Shown here: in pieces, positions 29,390 through 41,400 of the stretch
Position numbering within the stretch: position 1 is the first letter of the stretch
Layout: each line of letters starts with the position of its first letter
NCBI RefSeq assembly: GCF_949628265.1
Contig: NC_088789.1
Span: 3,658,001-3,722,000, forward strand
DNA from: Cloeon dipterum
Lineage: Eukaryota > Arthropoda > Insecta > Ephemeroptera > Baetidae
Direction: 5' to 3'
Length of the DNA stretch: 64,000 bases
Notes under the pieces: generated by a model
What the model was told of the DNA's origin: nothing
The model's database searches: none
The model's input: only the letters and a program-made list of their open reading frames with translations
Translations under genes and position numbers: made by a program

Positions 29390-30240
29390 TAGACCTGCCT
29401 CTAGCATGTAACACAACAACCAACTACAACATCCCTTTACTACCCTCCTTCATTATCTCTCTCTATCTCTCTAAAATGCAAAATGTAACAGCAAATTCGA
29501 AAAAGAAACCAACCAACATTGTCCTATCCTTTGTTGTTTATTTGTCACTCACGCAAAAATCTAAAGGAACTAAATGGAAAGGAACAAGCAACACACATAC
29601 ACACAACACGTTCACCTGTACTTGTACCCCTTGCTGGACTGATGAGTTGAATATGGTGTATTACACTTTCTCGGAACTGTGTAGTCTTCTCTGGAGATTG
29701 AAAAGAAACACAATGAATATGAATCTATTTCTTGCGGCACACTTCAATGTACCAACAAAAAATACTGATCGTATGATTGTCGACAAAAATTCGTCTTTTT
29801 ACTATCCAGAAATTCCTGGACACTGCCGAGTTTGCATGACTTGCAAATTAGGTGGCGTTTGATGTTGTGACTAATGAATATTTGCTATGAATTTGTCAAA
29901 AAGAGTCATCAATTGATCAGCCATATTAATATACCTAAAAAAGAATTAACTTGGACACTTGGTTTAAGATTTTGGCAAGTCTTAGTGAGAGTAAAAGCTT
30001 AACTGCTAATTGTTGTGTATAAATATATTGCTTGGTATATATTTTATTTATGGCAGAACGAAAAAAAATAATTAATGGCAACACAGTCTGATAAGTTAAA
30101 TGCAGGTGAATTTGGTTTGCATGCCATCTCTTCAATACTGAAAAATATTTAGCCACAACAAACCAGATTTCTCTTCAACATCTTAATTTGATATGCATTA
30201 TGAAATTAATAAAGAGAACTGTAATAAAAACCTGTTTATC
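29390..30240 (+). terminator. 14-3-3 zeta 3' UTR with polyadenylation signals
   Basis: Two AATAAA hexamers (30208-30213 and 30223-30228) followed by T-rich sequence mark the likely end. A long open frame over the stop codon region (to 29862) is in another frame and is not coding. Confidence 0.6.
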
Positions 30241-31009
30241 ATTTCAATCTTTCAACCATTACGCATTCTAGAGGAACGGGTTTAATGTCAATTTCCGCAA
30301 TTTCCCCTATAAAAAGCAATGAAAATATTAAATGAAATATATTAATAAATAGGATATTAAAAATTCAAGAAATCATAGAAAAATGAAATTATAAATTATT
30401 CCATCTCTTCAATGCTATGGTAAATTTGATTTTACCTGTTCAATTTACAATCATCTTAATTTGCATGAGATCAAGCAATAAATAAGTTAACTCTGAACCC
30501 CATAGTAAGATCAATTTAGATGGAGCGCAACTAAAATGAGGGCAGCACCAGTCGATTACAGCAACCAATGGAAGACAGCTGTTTGTTGATAATTTGTTTT
30601 GGAACAGCGGCTGCGGGTCGAGCGTGCATTTACTTGGCTTGGTCTTATTTCTGGAATTTTCTAAATCACAAAGTAAGTAAATTTCGATTCTCAACCTAGG
30701 TCAATCTAAAAATTGGGTAAAATAGTTTTCATTCTGATGGGTAATTACGTTACAAAAGACAGAGATGAAAATTGCCAAGAACCAAACCAAACATTATGGC
30801 TTGCATGATGCATGACTTTGTAGATTATTGTTTTTGTTCCATGTATGTATGGTCTCTCGTTTTATTTACATTAACCTCAGCTTTCATGCCAAAGTCAATA
30901 ACGGAACGATCGAATAGCTGCTGGAATAAAAAAACATTAAATTAAAGCTCACAATCAGTTCAAACCTTTACATATTTATGTATTATTAATTTCATTTTCT
31001 GCTCTCCAG
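30241..31009 (+). promoter_or_regulatory. FAM50 promoter and leader intron
   Basis: A CCAAT box occurs at about 30565 (GCAACCAATGG). It is followed by GC-richer sequence and a short exon ending at 30672 (ACAAA|gtaagt). An acceptor (gctctccag) at 31008-31009 begins the coding exon, so the leader intron is 337 bp. The start site was not pinpointed. Confidence 0.45.
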
Positions 31010-31030
31010 GTGTACTAATTTCATACAAAA

Positions 31031-32877
31031 ATGGCACACTACAAAGGAGCTGCCAGTGAAGCTGGCAGAGCGATGCAGTTGATGAAGAAGCGAGAGCAGG
31101 CTCAGCAGGAAATGGAGCTGCGGAAAAAGAAGCTGGAAGAGGAGCTGAAGGTTTCCAATATGGAAAACAAATTCGCGACGCACTACGATGCCGTGGAGCA
31201 GCAGTTGAAGAGCTCCACCATCGGTTTGGTCACTCTCGACCAGATGAAGGCCAAGCAAGAGGACATCGTGAAGGCCCGCGAGATGAAGATGGCGCAAAAG
31301 ATAGCCGAGAAGGAGAGGGAGCAGGAACGGCAGCGCAAGGCCAAACGGGAGGAGAAACGCAGGCAAAAGCAACAGATCCAGACGCTGTCGTTTAACCTTG
31401 AAGAAGATGGCGAAGAGGAGGAAGTAGAGCGGGCCGAAGAGGTGGAAGAGGCTCACGTGGAAAAAACGAGCATAAAACGAGAGGCGGACAGCAACGAGGA
31501 CAGTATGGAAGCCGACCCAGCTGTCACGGTCAAGAAGAAGATGAAAAAGAATCCTGATGTTGACACAAGCTTCCTTCCTGACCGCGAGCGCGAGGAAGAG
31601 GAGAACAAAGTCAGGGAGCAGCTGAGACAAGAGTGGGTCGCCAAGCAGCAGACGCTCAAGGAGGAGGAAATCGAAATCACCTTCAGCTACTGGGATGGAT
31701 CTGGACACAGGCGAAGCGTTAACATGAAGAAGGGTAATTTAGCTTTATTCATTACTCTTGATTACGACAAATTGGTCAAATCTAAGAGGTCTCAGCCGCG
31801 AGGCATAAGGCGGCCTCAATCTGGCAGGACTGGCTTAGCTCAATTTTTTTCCGGCGGCTGCTTGCCATTTTTACCGGCGGCTGGCATGGCTGAAAATATT
31901 TTAAACGTGAAGTTTGATAGTGTTTAATGGCCTGAAATTTGTCCGCTGACGCGGCGCAGGGTCAAATTCTAGTTAAGCCAAGGGAGGAAAAATGAATTAA
32001 CTGCTTTGACATTATCTGGTGATTTGTACACTGTAGCTTCATAATTCTGCGTTGGAACTGAGAATTGAGAGGCCAGTGACCTGAGTTTTAGGCCAAGCTT
32101 CATTTTTCAAAAATTCTAGAAAAATTATTCTTGTTTTAATCAAGGAAGAAACAAAACCAATTAAAAAGAATTTTCATCTCCCAAAATTAGATGACTTCAG
32201 ATTTGATTTTAATAAGAATGAAATTAAACTCATTTTATTTTGAAAAGAAAATAATTTACCACCTTCCTAAACTTTTCTGTTATCTATTTCAACCCCCTCT
32301 GGCTTTAACCGCAGTTCTCAATTGCAAAAGCATAATTTAAACTGCGCAGTACTTTCAATCCTCACAGATTAGAGCCATTTTCAAAGTTATTATCTTTTCT
32401 GTTCAATCTGCTTGGTCCCTGACTGAATGGATAATTTGGAATTATTCCTATTCTATCCAACAGATAATAATTTTTATTGTTGTTGCTTGTTTTGCAGGTA
32501 ATTCGATATACCAATTTTTGCAAAGGTGTATGGAGATGCTGCGGAAAGAGTTTAGCGAGTTGAAAACCGTGACTGCGGACCAGCTGATGTACGTGAAAGA
32601 AGATCTCATCCTTCCGCAGCACTACACGTTCTACGATTTCATCGTGACCAAGGCCCGCGGCAAGAGCGGTCCTCTCTTCCAGTTTGACGTTCGTGACGAC
32701 GTGCGGCTGGTCAGCGACGCGACCATTGAGAAGGAAGAGAGCCACGCGGGAAAGGTTCTCCTAAGGAGCTGGTATGAGCGGAATAAGCACATTTTTCCAG
32801 CGAGTCGGTGGGAACCCTTTGATCCGACCAAGAGTTACGACAAGTACACTGTTAACGACAAAAACTCAAAAAAGTGA
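31031..32877 (+). CDS. FAM50: FAM50/XAP5 family nuclear protein
   Basis: FAM50 (XAP5) proteins are conserved nuclear factors linked to pre-mRNA splicing and chromatin. Two coding exons, 31031-31733 and 32498-32877, join in phase to give 360 residues. The N-terminus [20 protein letters not shown] is diagnostic. A long charged coiled coil (about residues 15-120) follows, then an acidic/basic middle with a [17 protein letters not shown] segment that looks like a nuclear signal. The C-terminal XAP5 domain shows YIKEDL-like [34 protein letters not shown] and [13 protein letters not shown]. The 764-bp intron 31734-32497 holds a dispersed repeat. The start is the only ATG after the 5' UTR acceptor. 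Confidence 0.97.
31784..31928 (+). repeat. Dispersed repeat C, copy in FAM50 intron
   Basis: It starts AGAGGTCTCAGCC and ends with a 36-bp block (31893-31928) whose reverse complement, with about three mismatches, occurs in the torso-like intron at about 55421-55456. The middle carries repeated CGGCGGCTG words. The structure suggests a small non-coding mobile element of unknown class. Confidence 0.6.
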
Positions 32878-34223
32878 TCTAAGCTCCCAATGAGTTACTT
32901 GAAACTGTGTTACCTGATCTGCACTCCAAGTGTATTTAATTTTACTTTTCATTTTCTAAGACCTTACTTTTGCCTAAACTTATTTTTTTTAGATTTTCAC
33001 CACTTGGTTGTAAATAGTTGTCATTATATTTTATTAAACATAATTAAGAACTCGATTCCATGGCGTTTTAATTTTACTTTTTTCAACAATTCACAGTTAA
33101 AACTTAATATGTCAGTCTTTTCTCGTTACTGTTGGCATGACGAAAATAAAGTTTGCTCACAACTTATTTTTGAAACCACAACAACTAGAATATATCAATC
33201 TGGATTTAGATATTGGAGTGTTATCAATGTTGCAGAAAATATGAGATATGCATATCCTCAGAGGAAAGTGTGATTAAACGCGGCAATCTTGCAGAGGGAA
33301 TAAAAATAAAATTTTCGATGTTTTGCTTCAACCAGTTGAATTTGTCGCTGAATAATATCACTTCACATAGCAATTGAAACTAATAAAATGGATCAGCGCT
33401 CTTGCAAAAATTAAAACACGAACAGTGCATTGAAACTTTGTTAAATATAGGAAAGTCATATCTCTTTTATAGCCAGTTGCCGTAATATGTCTTGAAAGAA
33501 ATTCTCATTCCATAAAGAGATTTTATTTCCTATTTTACATCTAAAAAATTACGCTAGCGGTCTGTTCCTTTGTGGATAAAATTGGAATTTTAACATTGAC
33601 AACTCACTTATCTTTTCTATGATGTATTTCTCTTGTTCTTTCAAACGAATATAGGACATTCAAGGTCAATGTAAGTTAGAAATAGTTGCATGTCAGTGGA
33701 AAAGATTCATAAAATTTCAGGAATTTCAGAATGTAACTTTAAATTTGTCCAATCATACCAAAATCTGGAGATTGGTGGAGACTAGTTTTTAATGCAGAAT
33801 ATTAATAATCTGCGCCATCTCTATTTTATTTTGACTGCTCTTGTAGGAGATAAATAATATTAGAATAAATCAAAGATCGATACAATAAAGATGATCATTT
33901 TTTTCAAATAAAAAGTTGCATCCTATTTTTATTGACGCTTATTTAATGCGCCATAATTATTGTTATCATTGGAACAAATTTTCCACTTTCCTCACTTCTG
34001 AGAAAGAGAGAGGCATGATAAATCAGCAAAGATCACAACAACGATGAGGGTCAAAAATTCATTTGCTGGTGCGAAGCGTGGGTCAAAAAGGTTTCTCATA
34101 ATCTCAACGACCTTTGGCATTTATTCATGTGAAAAGTCCACAAACAGCAGTTGGGATCGAGAACAGTAGAAAACCCCACCACTGCCAATATATTGAAAAG
34201 AAGTTGAAAGTTTGTGTCGGTTC
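32878..34223. other. FAM50 3' UTR and spacer
   Basis: AATAAA at about 33299-33304, repeated just after, is the likely FAM50 polyadenylation signal, about 420 bp after the stop. From 33320 to 34223 the DNA is AT-rich with no recognisable gene. Confidence 0.5.
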
Positions 34224-34262
34224 TCAGTTGGAGGTTGGATTTTTACCCTGACGGATACTGAG
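34224..34262 (+). promoter_or_regulatory. Gel: Gelsolin core promoter (Inr + DPE) and first exon
   Basis: TCAGTT at 34224-34229 is a perfect arthropod initiator. With the A at 34226 as +1, positions +28 to +32 read GGATA, matching the downstream promoter element consensus RGWYV at the exact required spacing. The exon ends at 34262 with a consensus donor (ACTGAG|gtaagc). It would splice to the acceptor (catatag) at 35408-35409, one base before the gelsolin ATG. No TATA box is present, as usual for Inr+DPE promoters. Confidence 0.6.
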
Positions 34263-34459
34263 GTAAGCACCGCTTTTATTACTTAACTTGAAATATAAAG
34301 TAATTATTTTGCCATACATAGAACAGTGGATTTAATCAAGCATGTGTTTTAATTATTCATGAAAATCAAGGTCTTCAATTTATTTTTGACCAAAATTATA
34401 TAACTAAGAGGCAAATAAAATAATTTTTTAACCACTGCTCATCACATCCCGTGGGCTAT

Positions 34460-34755
34460 GAGCTCACCGGGGGTCCCAATAACACCGCCACTGAATAACA
34501 TGGGGCCCGAGTGACCACTGACAATGAGGAGCTTGGGATGTGGCCGCCTTTCCGCACCGAATTCTGTTTATTGAAACATTATTTTGTCCCTGAAAAGGTG
34601 GGAAAACCAGCAAGTGGCAAGCCGGCACCGGGGTGCGCATCCCAGACCGCCAAGCTATTTTAGCATTATTTTGAAGTCACAAAAATAAAACCACCTTTTC
34701 TCTGGCATTGGGTATTAGATCCGAGAATTGTTCAAACATCTTCCATAAATGAATA
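34460..34755 (+). repeat. Dispersed repeat, copy B (empty MITE site)
   Basis: This is a paralog of 14850-15320 without the 146-bp insertion. Here the segment reads GGTGCGCATCCCAGACC then CCAAGCTATTTTAGCATT, continuing directly to CTGGCATTGGGTATTAGATC. It lies in the gelsolin leader intron. There is no coding potential. Confidence 0.75.
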
Positions 34756-35410
34756 AAAAAGCAAACAAGTTTAGTAGCATTCTTCCATACCTAAAATCAT
34801 GCGTCTGCTGTTTGTTAGTTTATTCCAACGTAATATACGTGTCCACACATCTTTGACTCACGATGATGTATGTGTTAATGAGAAGTCGCCTATCTGACTC
34901 ACTTCTTTAGTTGAGCAGCAACTATATAGAGCGAAGCAAGAGACAAAAGAAGTATCAGCATAATTTCATTTACTCTGAATTTAAGGATTTTAAAAATAAC
35001 AAGTTATTGCACAGCGTTTCTTGACGTACGTATAAAATTATTTACTATAACTTCATTTTTTATCAGGTCTAGTACCACAAAATACTGCTGTAAAATCGAT
35101 TTTAAAAATTATTTTCCACTTTTATTATTATGATTAGAGGCTTGGACTCGGACTGAAATTTGGAAAAATTCCTTGAGAGTGTAATAACCTGGTACAGCCT
35201 TAGGCGCTATAATTAAAAAAAGGTTCTACGGTAATTTAAGCAGGCTACATATTACACAGTGTGCAAAAATAAATAGCCAATTGTTTAATTCGCCCTCAAA
35301 CCCTAAAAGACCATCTGCTTGATATATGACGCCGCATTTTAGGCTAACATCGTGTGGCTCGCTCAATCCTTATTGCTTTTAAGGTATGTACATATATATG
35401 CCCATATAGA

Positions 35411-38400
35411 ATGAGCGCGCGCGCAGCTGGAGCGGCGCCCGTGAGGCGGCTGTGGGCAGGCCTCTTGGTGTTCGCAGTGGTGGCGTCCTGCAGTTGGGGA
35501 ACAGCGTCTGCTCGAAGTGCACCGGTCACCCCAGCGCCTAAACTCAAGATGCCAAGCCACCAAGCCTTTGCGAACGCCGGAAAGACAGCGGGTCTTGAGA
35601 TCTGGAGGATCGAGGTAATGACGCGCGTGCAAACAAATTGGGCGTTTGCTCCACTTTGAATATGCAAATAAGCTTTTTTTACGAATGACAGTTGCTTGAT
35701 GATGATTAGGGTGCTTTAAATTTTAATATTTGAAACGTCACGCAAACTAAATTGTAATTAAAACCGCAAATTGTCCTTCAGGGTAATTCCAACCACAGAA
35801 TAAGATAAGGAGGTGGCTGATTGAGTGTTTTTACTTACAGTTAATTACTTTTTGAGTTAAAAAATAGAATAAATTTTAACTAAAGAGTTTTCGTTATCTA
35901 AATATCTTAAAAGCAAAAATATTTTTGGTGTAATAATTGAAATGTGATGTCATATATTGGAGACAGTTCCATTTAAAGACGTAAGGTTGAAATATTGAAA
36001 CTGAAGGAAAAAATCGAGTATTTTCAAGTAACAAATTCGAGGAAAAAATAAATTAATTAATTGTTAATATTAACCCTTTTCCCGACAGTTATCTTTTTAG
36101 GTTGAGATAAAAACTTAAATAAAAATAAAATAAGCACTTTAAGTGTGTTATATTATCTTCAATAATATATTTATATTTAAGCTTTCAATCCCATTAAAAT
36201 CTAAATTAGAACCAAAAAATAAGAGCGTAATACCTTGAGTTTTTAAACAATAAAACCGCACGAGGAAGATAAGAGACACGACTGCAGACACACCAAACAA
36301 ACCAGCAGGAAACTAAACATTATATGACTCACAGAAACAGTTAGACTTGAGCGCACCGATGCTCCATTTTTTTACCTTGAAAATCGCCGGCCATAAAGTA
36401 CACCTGTTCAAACGAACTTTTACTTCCATTCAAGGTGCAGCATAATTGTATCACTTTCGCTTTCAACAGCGCTTTTTTGGCTTTCTTAAAAAATGAAAGA
36501 CACACAATTTCCAGGATTTCAATTAGTAGATCCAAGATATAAAAAACTTACAAAAATAGTAAATATTTCTGACTGATTTTTTTTTAACAAAATTTAATTT
36601 TTTAGCAAATGTTCGCTAATGATTATTTTGACCTTTATTATACGGCTATATCACATTTTTAGGAACCCCTATAAGGACCCCCATGACCTCAAACTAGTCA
36701 AGCGCAATTAGCTAAATTTAACAAAAGAAAAGGGGAAAAAAGCTGCTCTATCTGAAACCACTTTTTGGCGGCTTTCCTTGCGTGCTGAAAGGCGTTCGCC
36801 ACGAATCTCACGCACCATATAGTCGCGTATAGTATTTTTAGAGAACACCAGAGGCATTATGAGAAGCAGGAAAGATGCACGTATTTATGTGTGGTGGGTG
36901 TGTTTGGCCCACCCAACCCCGAAATAAAAAACGCGAGGACCAGAGCGGCAGCGAGGAGAAGCGACGACGCCAGTTCCTTTCGCACAAGCAAACGCCGAGA
37001 GGAGCATTCGCGCCGGATCTCACACTGAGTCGCACTTCTAGACAAACAAATTTGCTTTCATGTTCATGCGTTTCAAAAAAATTCAAGACGGAGAGTATTT
37101 TTAACAAGTGTTCGTCTGCTGTCGGAAGGCTAATTTAAATAGAAGTTTGTCTGAGATTCTTGTCGCCAAGTTTGAAATATTTATACTGTCCTTTGGTTTG
37201 CAAGCGCATGCCAACAAGTTGTCAATTAGAAATAATTGTTTTACTTTTTCCTTATTAATGATAGAGAAGATGATGAGCTCATTTTTAACGTTTCCTCACT
37301 TAATTATGATTCATTTAAATTAATTGGTCTTCAAGACACGATTCAACTTGCATTAAATCCCGTATTTAATGTAGATTATTTCACTTTAATTTTGGATTTC
37401 TTGCGACAGAAAGGTTTATGAAAGCGGCACTGTGTTAAATAATTTCAAGCCCAATTAGAAATTGTCCTCACTCTCTCTGATGTCCTGCAAAATTATAAGA
37501 TTCATTTGCCCGTTGAAGTCGGTCGGTCGCCTTTACATCTTTGTATGTTGATTAAGTCTCGCGGATGTTTTTGATGAGTCGCGCCGGACCACGTCTATAA
37601 ATAAGCTACGTTATACATTAATTATTCGGCGCTGTGACTTTTTATTGCCGCGAGTCTGCTGCTGACAGATTTATGCAGCACCCATTTTCTCACGGGCTCA
37701 TAAAACTTAGTGTTTCGTACATCACGGATTTTACTTGATGCAAATCGCATTGCTAACACGATGATCGTGAAATAACATTTATTCCCTTAATTTATTTTCC
37801 GTCCATTGCAGAGCTTTGAGCCCAAGCCATTCCCGAAGAAGGACTACGGAAAATTCTACACTGGTGACTCCTACATCGTTCTTTTTGTGAGTATTTTTAT
37901 TTCCGTGGTATAATTTTTTTTTATAATCTTTTGTATACCCACTTTCAGACCAAGAATGTTAAGGGGTCTTTGAGCTGGGACATTCATTTCTGGCTCGGAA
38001 ACGAAACTTCCCAAGTAAGTAAAAGACAAAATCGAGTAGTTTGCTTCGCTTCAAATATAATTTTATTTGATTCAGTTGGAAACGATTCACGTTTTCAGCA
38101 GCTCTTTAAAATTATTCACACAAATACTCCGTAATAATATTATACAAAGTCTCGCATGCGAAATGAAAATTCGTTGAACATTGAGTCAAGAAATTTTGAT
38201 TATTTGCGTTTCTCTTCACTTCAACAAACAGTCAAGCCTTTCAGGGTAGCACATTTCAACGCGTAAACACAAATTCAGATTTTGATTCATCTCATTTCCG
38301 TAATCATATTTACTCGGGACATTTTTTGAAAGGCTGGACAACTGAGCGACGTTTTATTTTGTATTTGCTGGACACAAAGCACACAATACATTGAACATGT

Positions 38401-41400
38401 ATCGACACTGAACATGCTGAGATATAGTTTCTTCATCGTGCCCACTTTTCAAGCAGACAACCATAATTTTAGTTACAAGTAGCCCGTAAAATTCCACACA
38501 AAATATATATAGAGAGAACACAGTATGGAGTTTGAATTGATTCTTTTTTTCATAAGAGGTATGATGTATACCACAAGAGAGTAAAGATTTCAAAAATGGT
38601 TGTAAAAGTTCCCTTCATGAAATAGCGTATTACTTTTTTATTCGCCACTGCTGCTTTCCTTCCTCTTTATTGGAATTTTAACCTTTTTAAGTTTTATTGA
38701 TGGCTTCAATTTGGTCATTATCGTGTATCAATCATCCTTTGGTAGAAAAATAGTATTTTGTTTTCAATTCGCCCGCGATTTTCTCTGCTCAAAAACAGGA
38801 TGAAGCCGGCGCTGCCGCTATACTGTCCGTGGAACTGGACGATTCCCTCGGAGGAGCGCCCGTGCAGTACAGAGAAACCCAAGATCACGAGTCACAACTG
38901 TTCCTGTCTCACTTCCCGTCAGGTAATGCATTTTTTCAGTTTTTCAAAATATGTGTTGAGAAATAACGGCGGGAGTTTAAAATATTCATTACAAGTTTGA
39001 CGAAGTCGCATTTTAGGCTCCTGCGCTAAGGGTTCTAAAGGTCGAGCACCCGTTTGGCCTCTCTTTGAATTCGGTTTTGGAAAATTAGGCTCTTCCATTT
39101 TAGCCAATTCAATTCAAAGAACGAGGGAGACGGAAATTTTTTATGTTTGGCACAGTTTGTCAAAGAGAAATTCCAAGGTGCAAGGAAACATTGATAGTTC
39201 AAAATACGGAATTTTTCATGTTTTGACTCTGTAGGTTATTGAAGTTTTTTCGCGTGTTGTTAGGATTTATAATTGAACAGCAAAATTTATAATTTTGGGA
39301 AACAGTAAATTTATAGATTTTAGATATAGTTACCGTCAAGACTAAATTCAAAACACATTTTTAATGCCATTAATTTCATAGAATATCCTCCCCGTGATCT
39401 TAAAGATCCAACTCATATTATCTTATTTATTATTATTTGACTGATGATAGGCGTTTTGTTAATTCGCAAACAATATTTTTAAAATATTCCCTTGTTGTAG
39501 TTGTTTTAAGTGAAGTTCGTAGTAAGAGGCTGGAAGCTATTTTTAAAGTCGGAAAATAAAAGTGTGGAAATCAAGGTTTTTGCTTATTATATACTAGAGG
39601 GCCGCGCGTTCATTAAAATAATTGGCAGGCGCATTATTTCATACATGCGATAAATCAGTCACGGTTTCCCCATTTACAAATCTTGATATCGATGGGCTCG
39701 GGTCAAACCAAACAATTGCTTCGGATTGGGATAGGAGCGGCCCGTTATTCCGGACGGTGTCCCCTATTTCTCTTGCACGCCTCGTACTGGGCGTTGAGTT
39801 TGTCCCAGGCCTGCGCGAGCAGAGACTCGGGCACGGAGGACACGGCCCTGGCGATGCGGTGTCGCAGCTCGGCCACTGACGCCACCGGTCCAGAGTCGTA
39901 GACGTAGTCGTGCACGAAGCCCCACAGGAAGAAGTCGAGCGGCGACATTTCCGGCGAGCGCTGCGGCCACGGCGGCATCGAGTCCGACACGGGCCCGATC
40001 CAGTGGTCGGACAGGCGCGTGTCCAGCAGGTTGCGCAGCCCGTCCGAGAAGCGGCTCAGGGGCAGGTCCACCTGCAGGTACGCACCCTCGGGCAGGCCGT
40101 CCCTGCTCAGCTGCGGCAGCAGGCTCTCCTCGAACAGGCGTTGGTAGAAAAACTCGGGCGCGTCGTCCGTCAGGAAGAACGGCCCGAAAACCTTGGCCCG
40201 CGAGATCGCGCAGAAGACGGTTAGTTTGTCACTCTCCGGTTCTTCGATATCGGACACGTCCTGCGACTTGTCGCTGCCGAAGATGCACAGTTCCTTCCGG
40301 GAAACCTGTCGATTCGAATGAGCAAACATTAGGGTGGATGTGAAACTCGCACTTCCTTGGGGAATTTTAATTTTGAACAAATGACAAGTGGAGGTTACAC
40401 TTTGTTTATTGTTGTGGGGCAGCAAAACAATGTTTTTGCCCACATCCGAAAAAATATTATTGCAAATTGAGTTAAACAACTATATGATTAATGATTCATA
40501 TTCAGAAACGTCAAAGTTAAATTATCCCTAGGTGCCAGATAAATTTAAATTAAAATCAGTTCCAAAGTACTTGTGTTTTTTAAATGGTGATTGAGCACTG
40601 TTTGCAATCTGAAAATCGTGATTTTTCCTCACTATTAAATTGCCATATACACCAATGACGAGAGGAATCAATCGCAAAAACCTGCCACAGTCGTGCAAAT
40701 TTTCAAGAAATTCGATTAATACTGGCCTCTTGTAAGAAATAAATTGTTACTAAATAGCACTAACTTATGATTCATTTGGAAACTATATAAATCAGCTCCT
40801 AATATTTTTACCATTCTGAAGCAAAATCAATTGACATGAAGCTGAAGTCTGCAACTTGCTTGGGAGAATAAAAAACTGATTATATGGCATAATTCTATTG
40901 TAAGTGTTCCAGTTAAAAAATTGCCATGGGGGTAATTTTAAACTGGGATATAAAAAAGTAACAAATTAACCCGTCTGGTTCTGGTAGAAGATTGAAAATA
41001 GGGCGAATTAATCTGATTATTCGGGATATTAGCAAAATGATGGAAACGTTGAAAAAAGAAACGCAAAGCCAAGTTTGACTAAAACATTTGCTCAGTTTAT
41101 AAAAAATACTCGCAATTTAAGATATCAAAGTAATACTATATTATAAATTCACAAAAACTTGCAGATTAAGCAGAATTTCCCATTAGTGTTGAGAAAGTAA
41201 AAATAACTAAATTCATTTTGGAAAGGTTGAAAATAGTCAACGCCTTGCAAGAACTTCACGGAAAACTAAAAATATGTGTATAATTAGGTGAAAACAACAC
41301 ATTGCCAGCCGTCAATTGCTATAACGTCTGGCAAATGGCGAGCTAATTATTTCTAGTGAAAATGTAAGAATCTTGCTCAACAACTTTAGCAAAGGAAAGC

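Noticed and set aside
29332-29862. 176-codon plus-strand frame
   Set aside because: It begins inside the 14-3-3 zeta last exon in another frame and runs through the 3' UTR, with simple-sequence composition.
30992-31708. 238-codon minus-strand frame
   Set aside because: It is the antisense of the lysine/glutamate-rich FAM50 coiled-coil exon, which yields leucine/phenylalanine-rich text.
36834-37140. Alternative cytoplasmic gelsolin first exon
   Set aside because: A GC-richer patch exists, but I found no ATG plus donor in the phase needed to join the exon at 37812, so it is noted only as a possibility.
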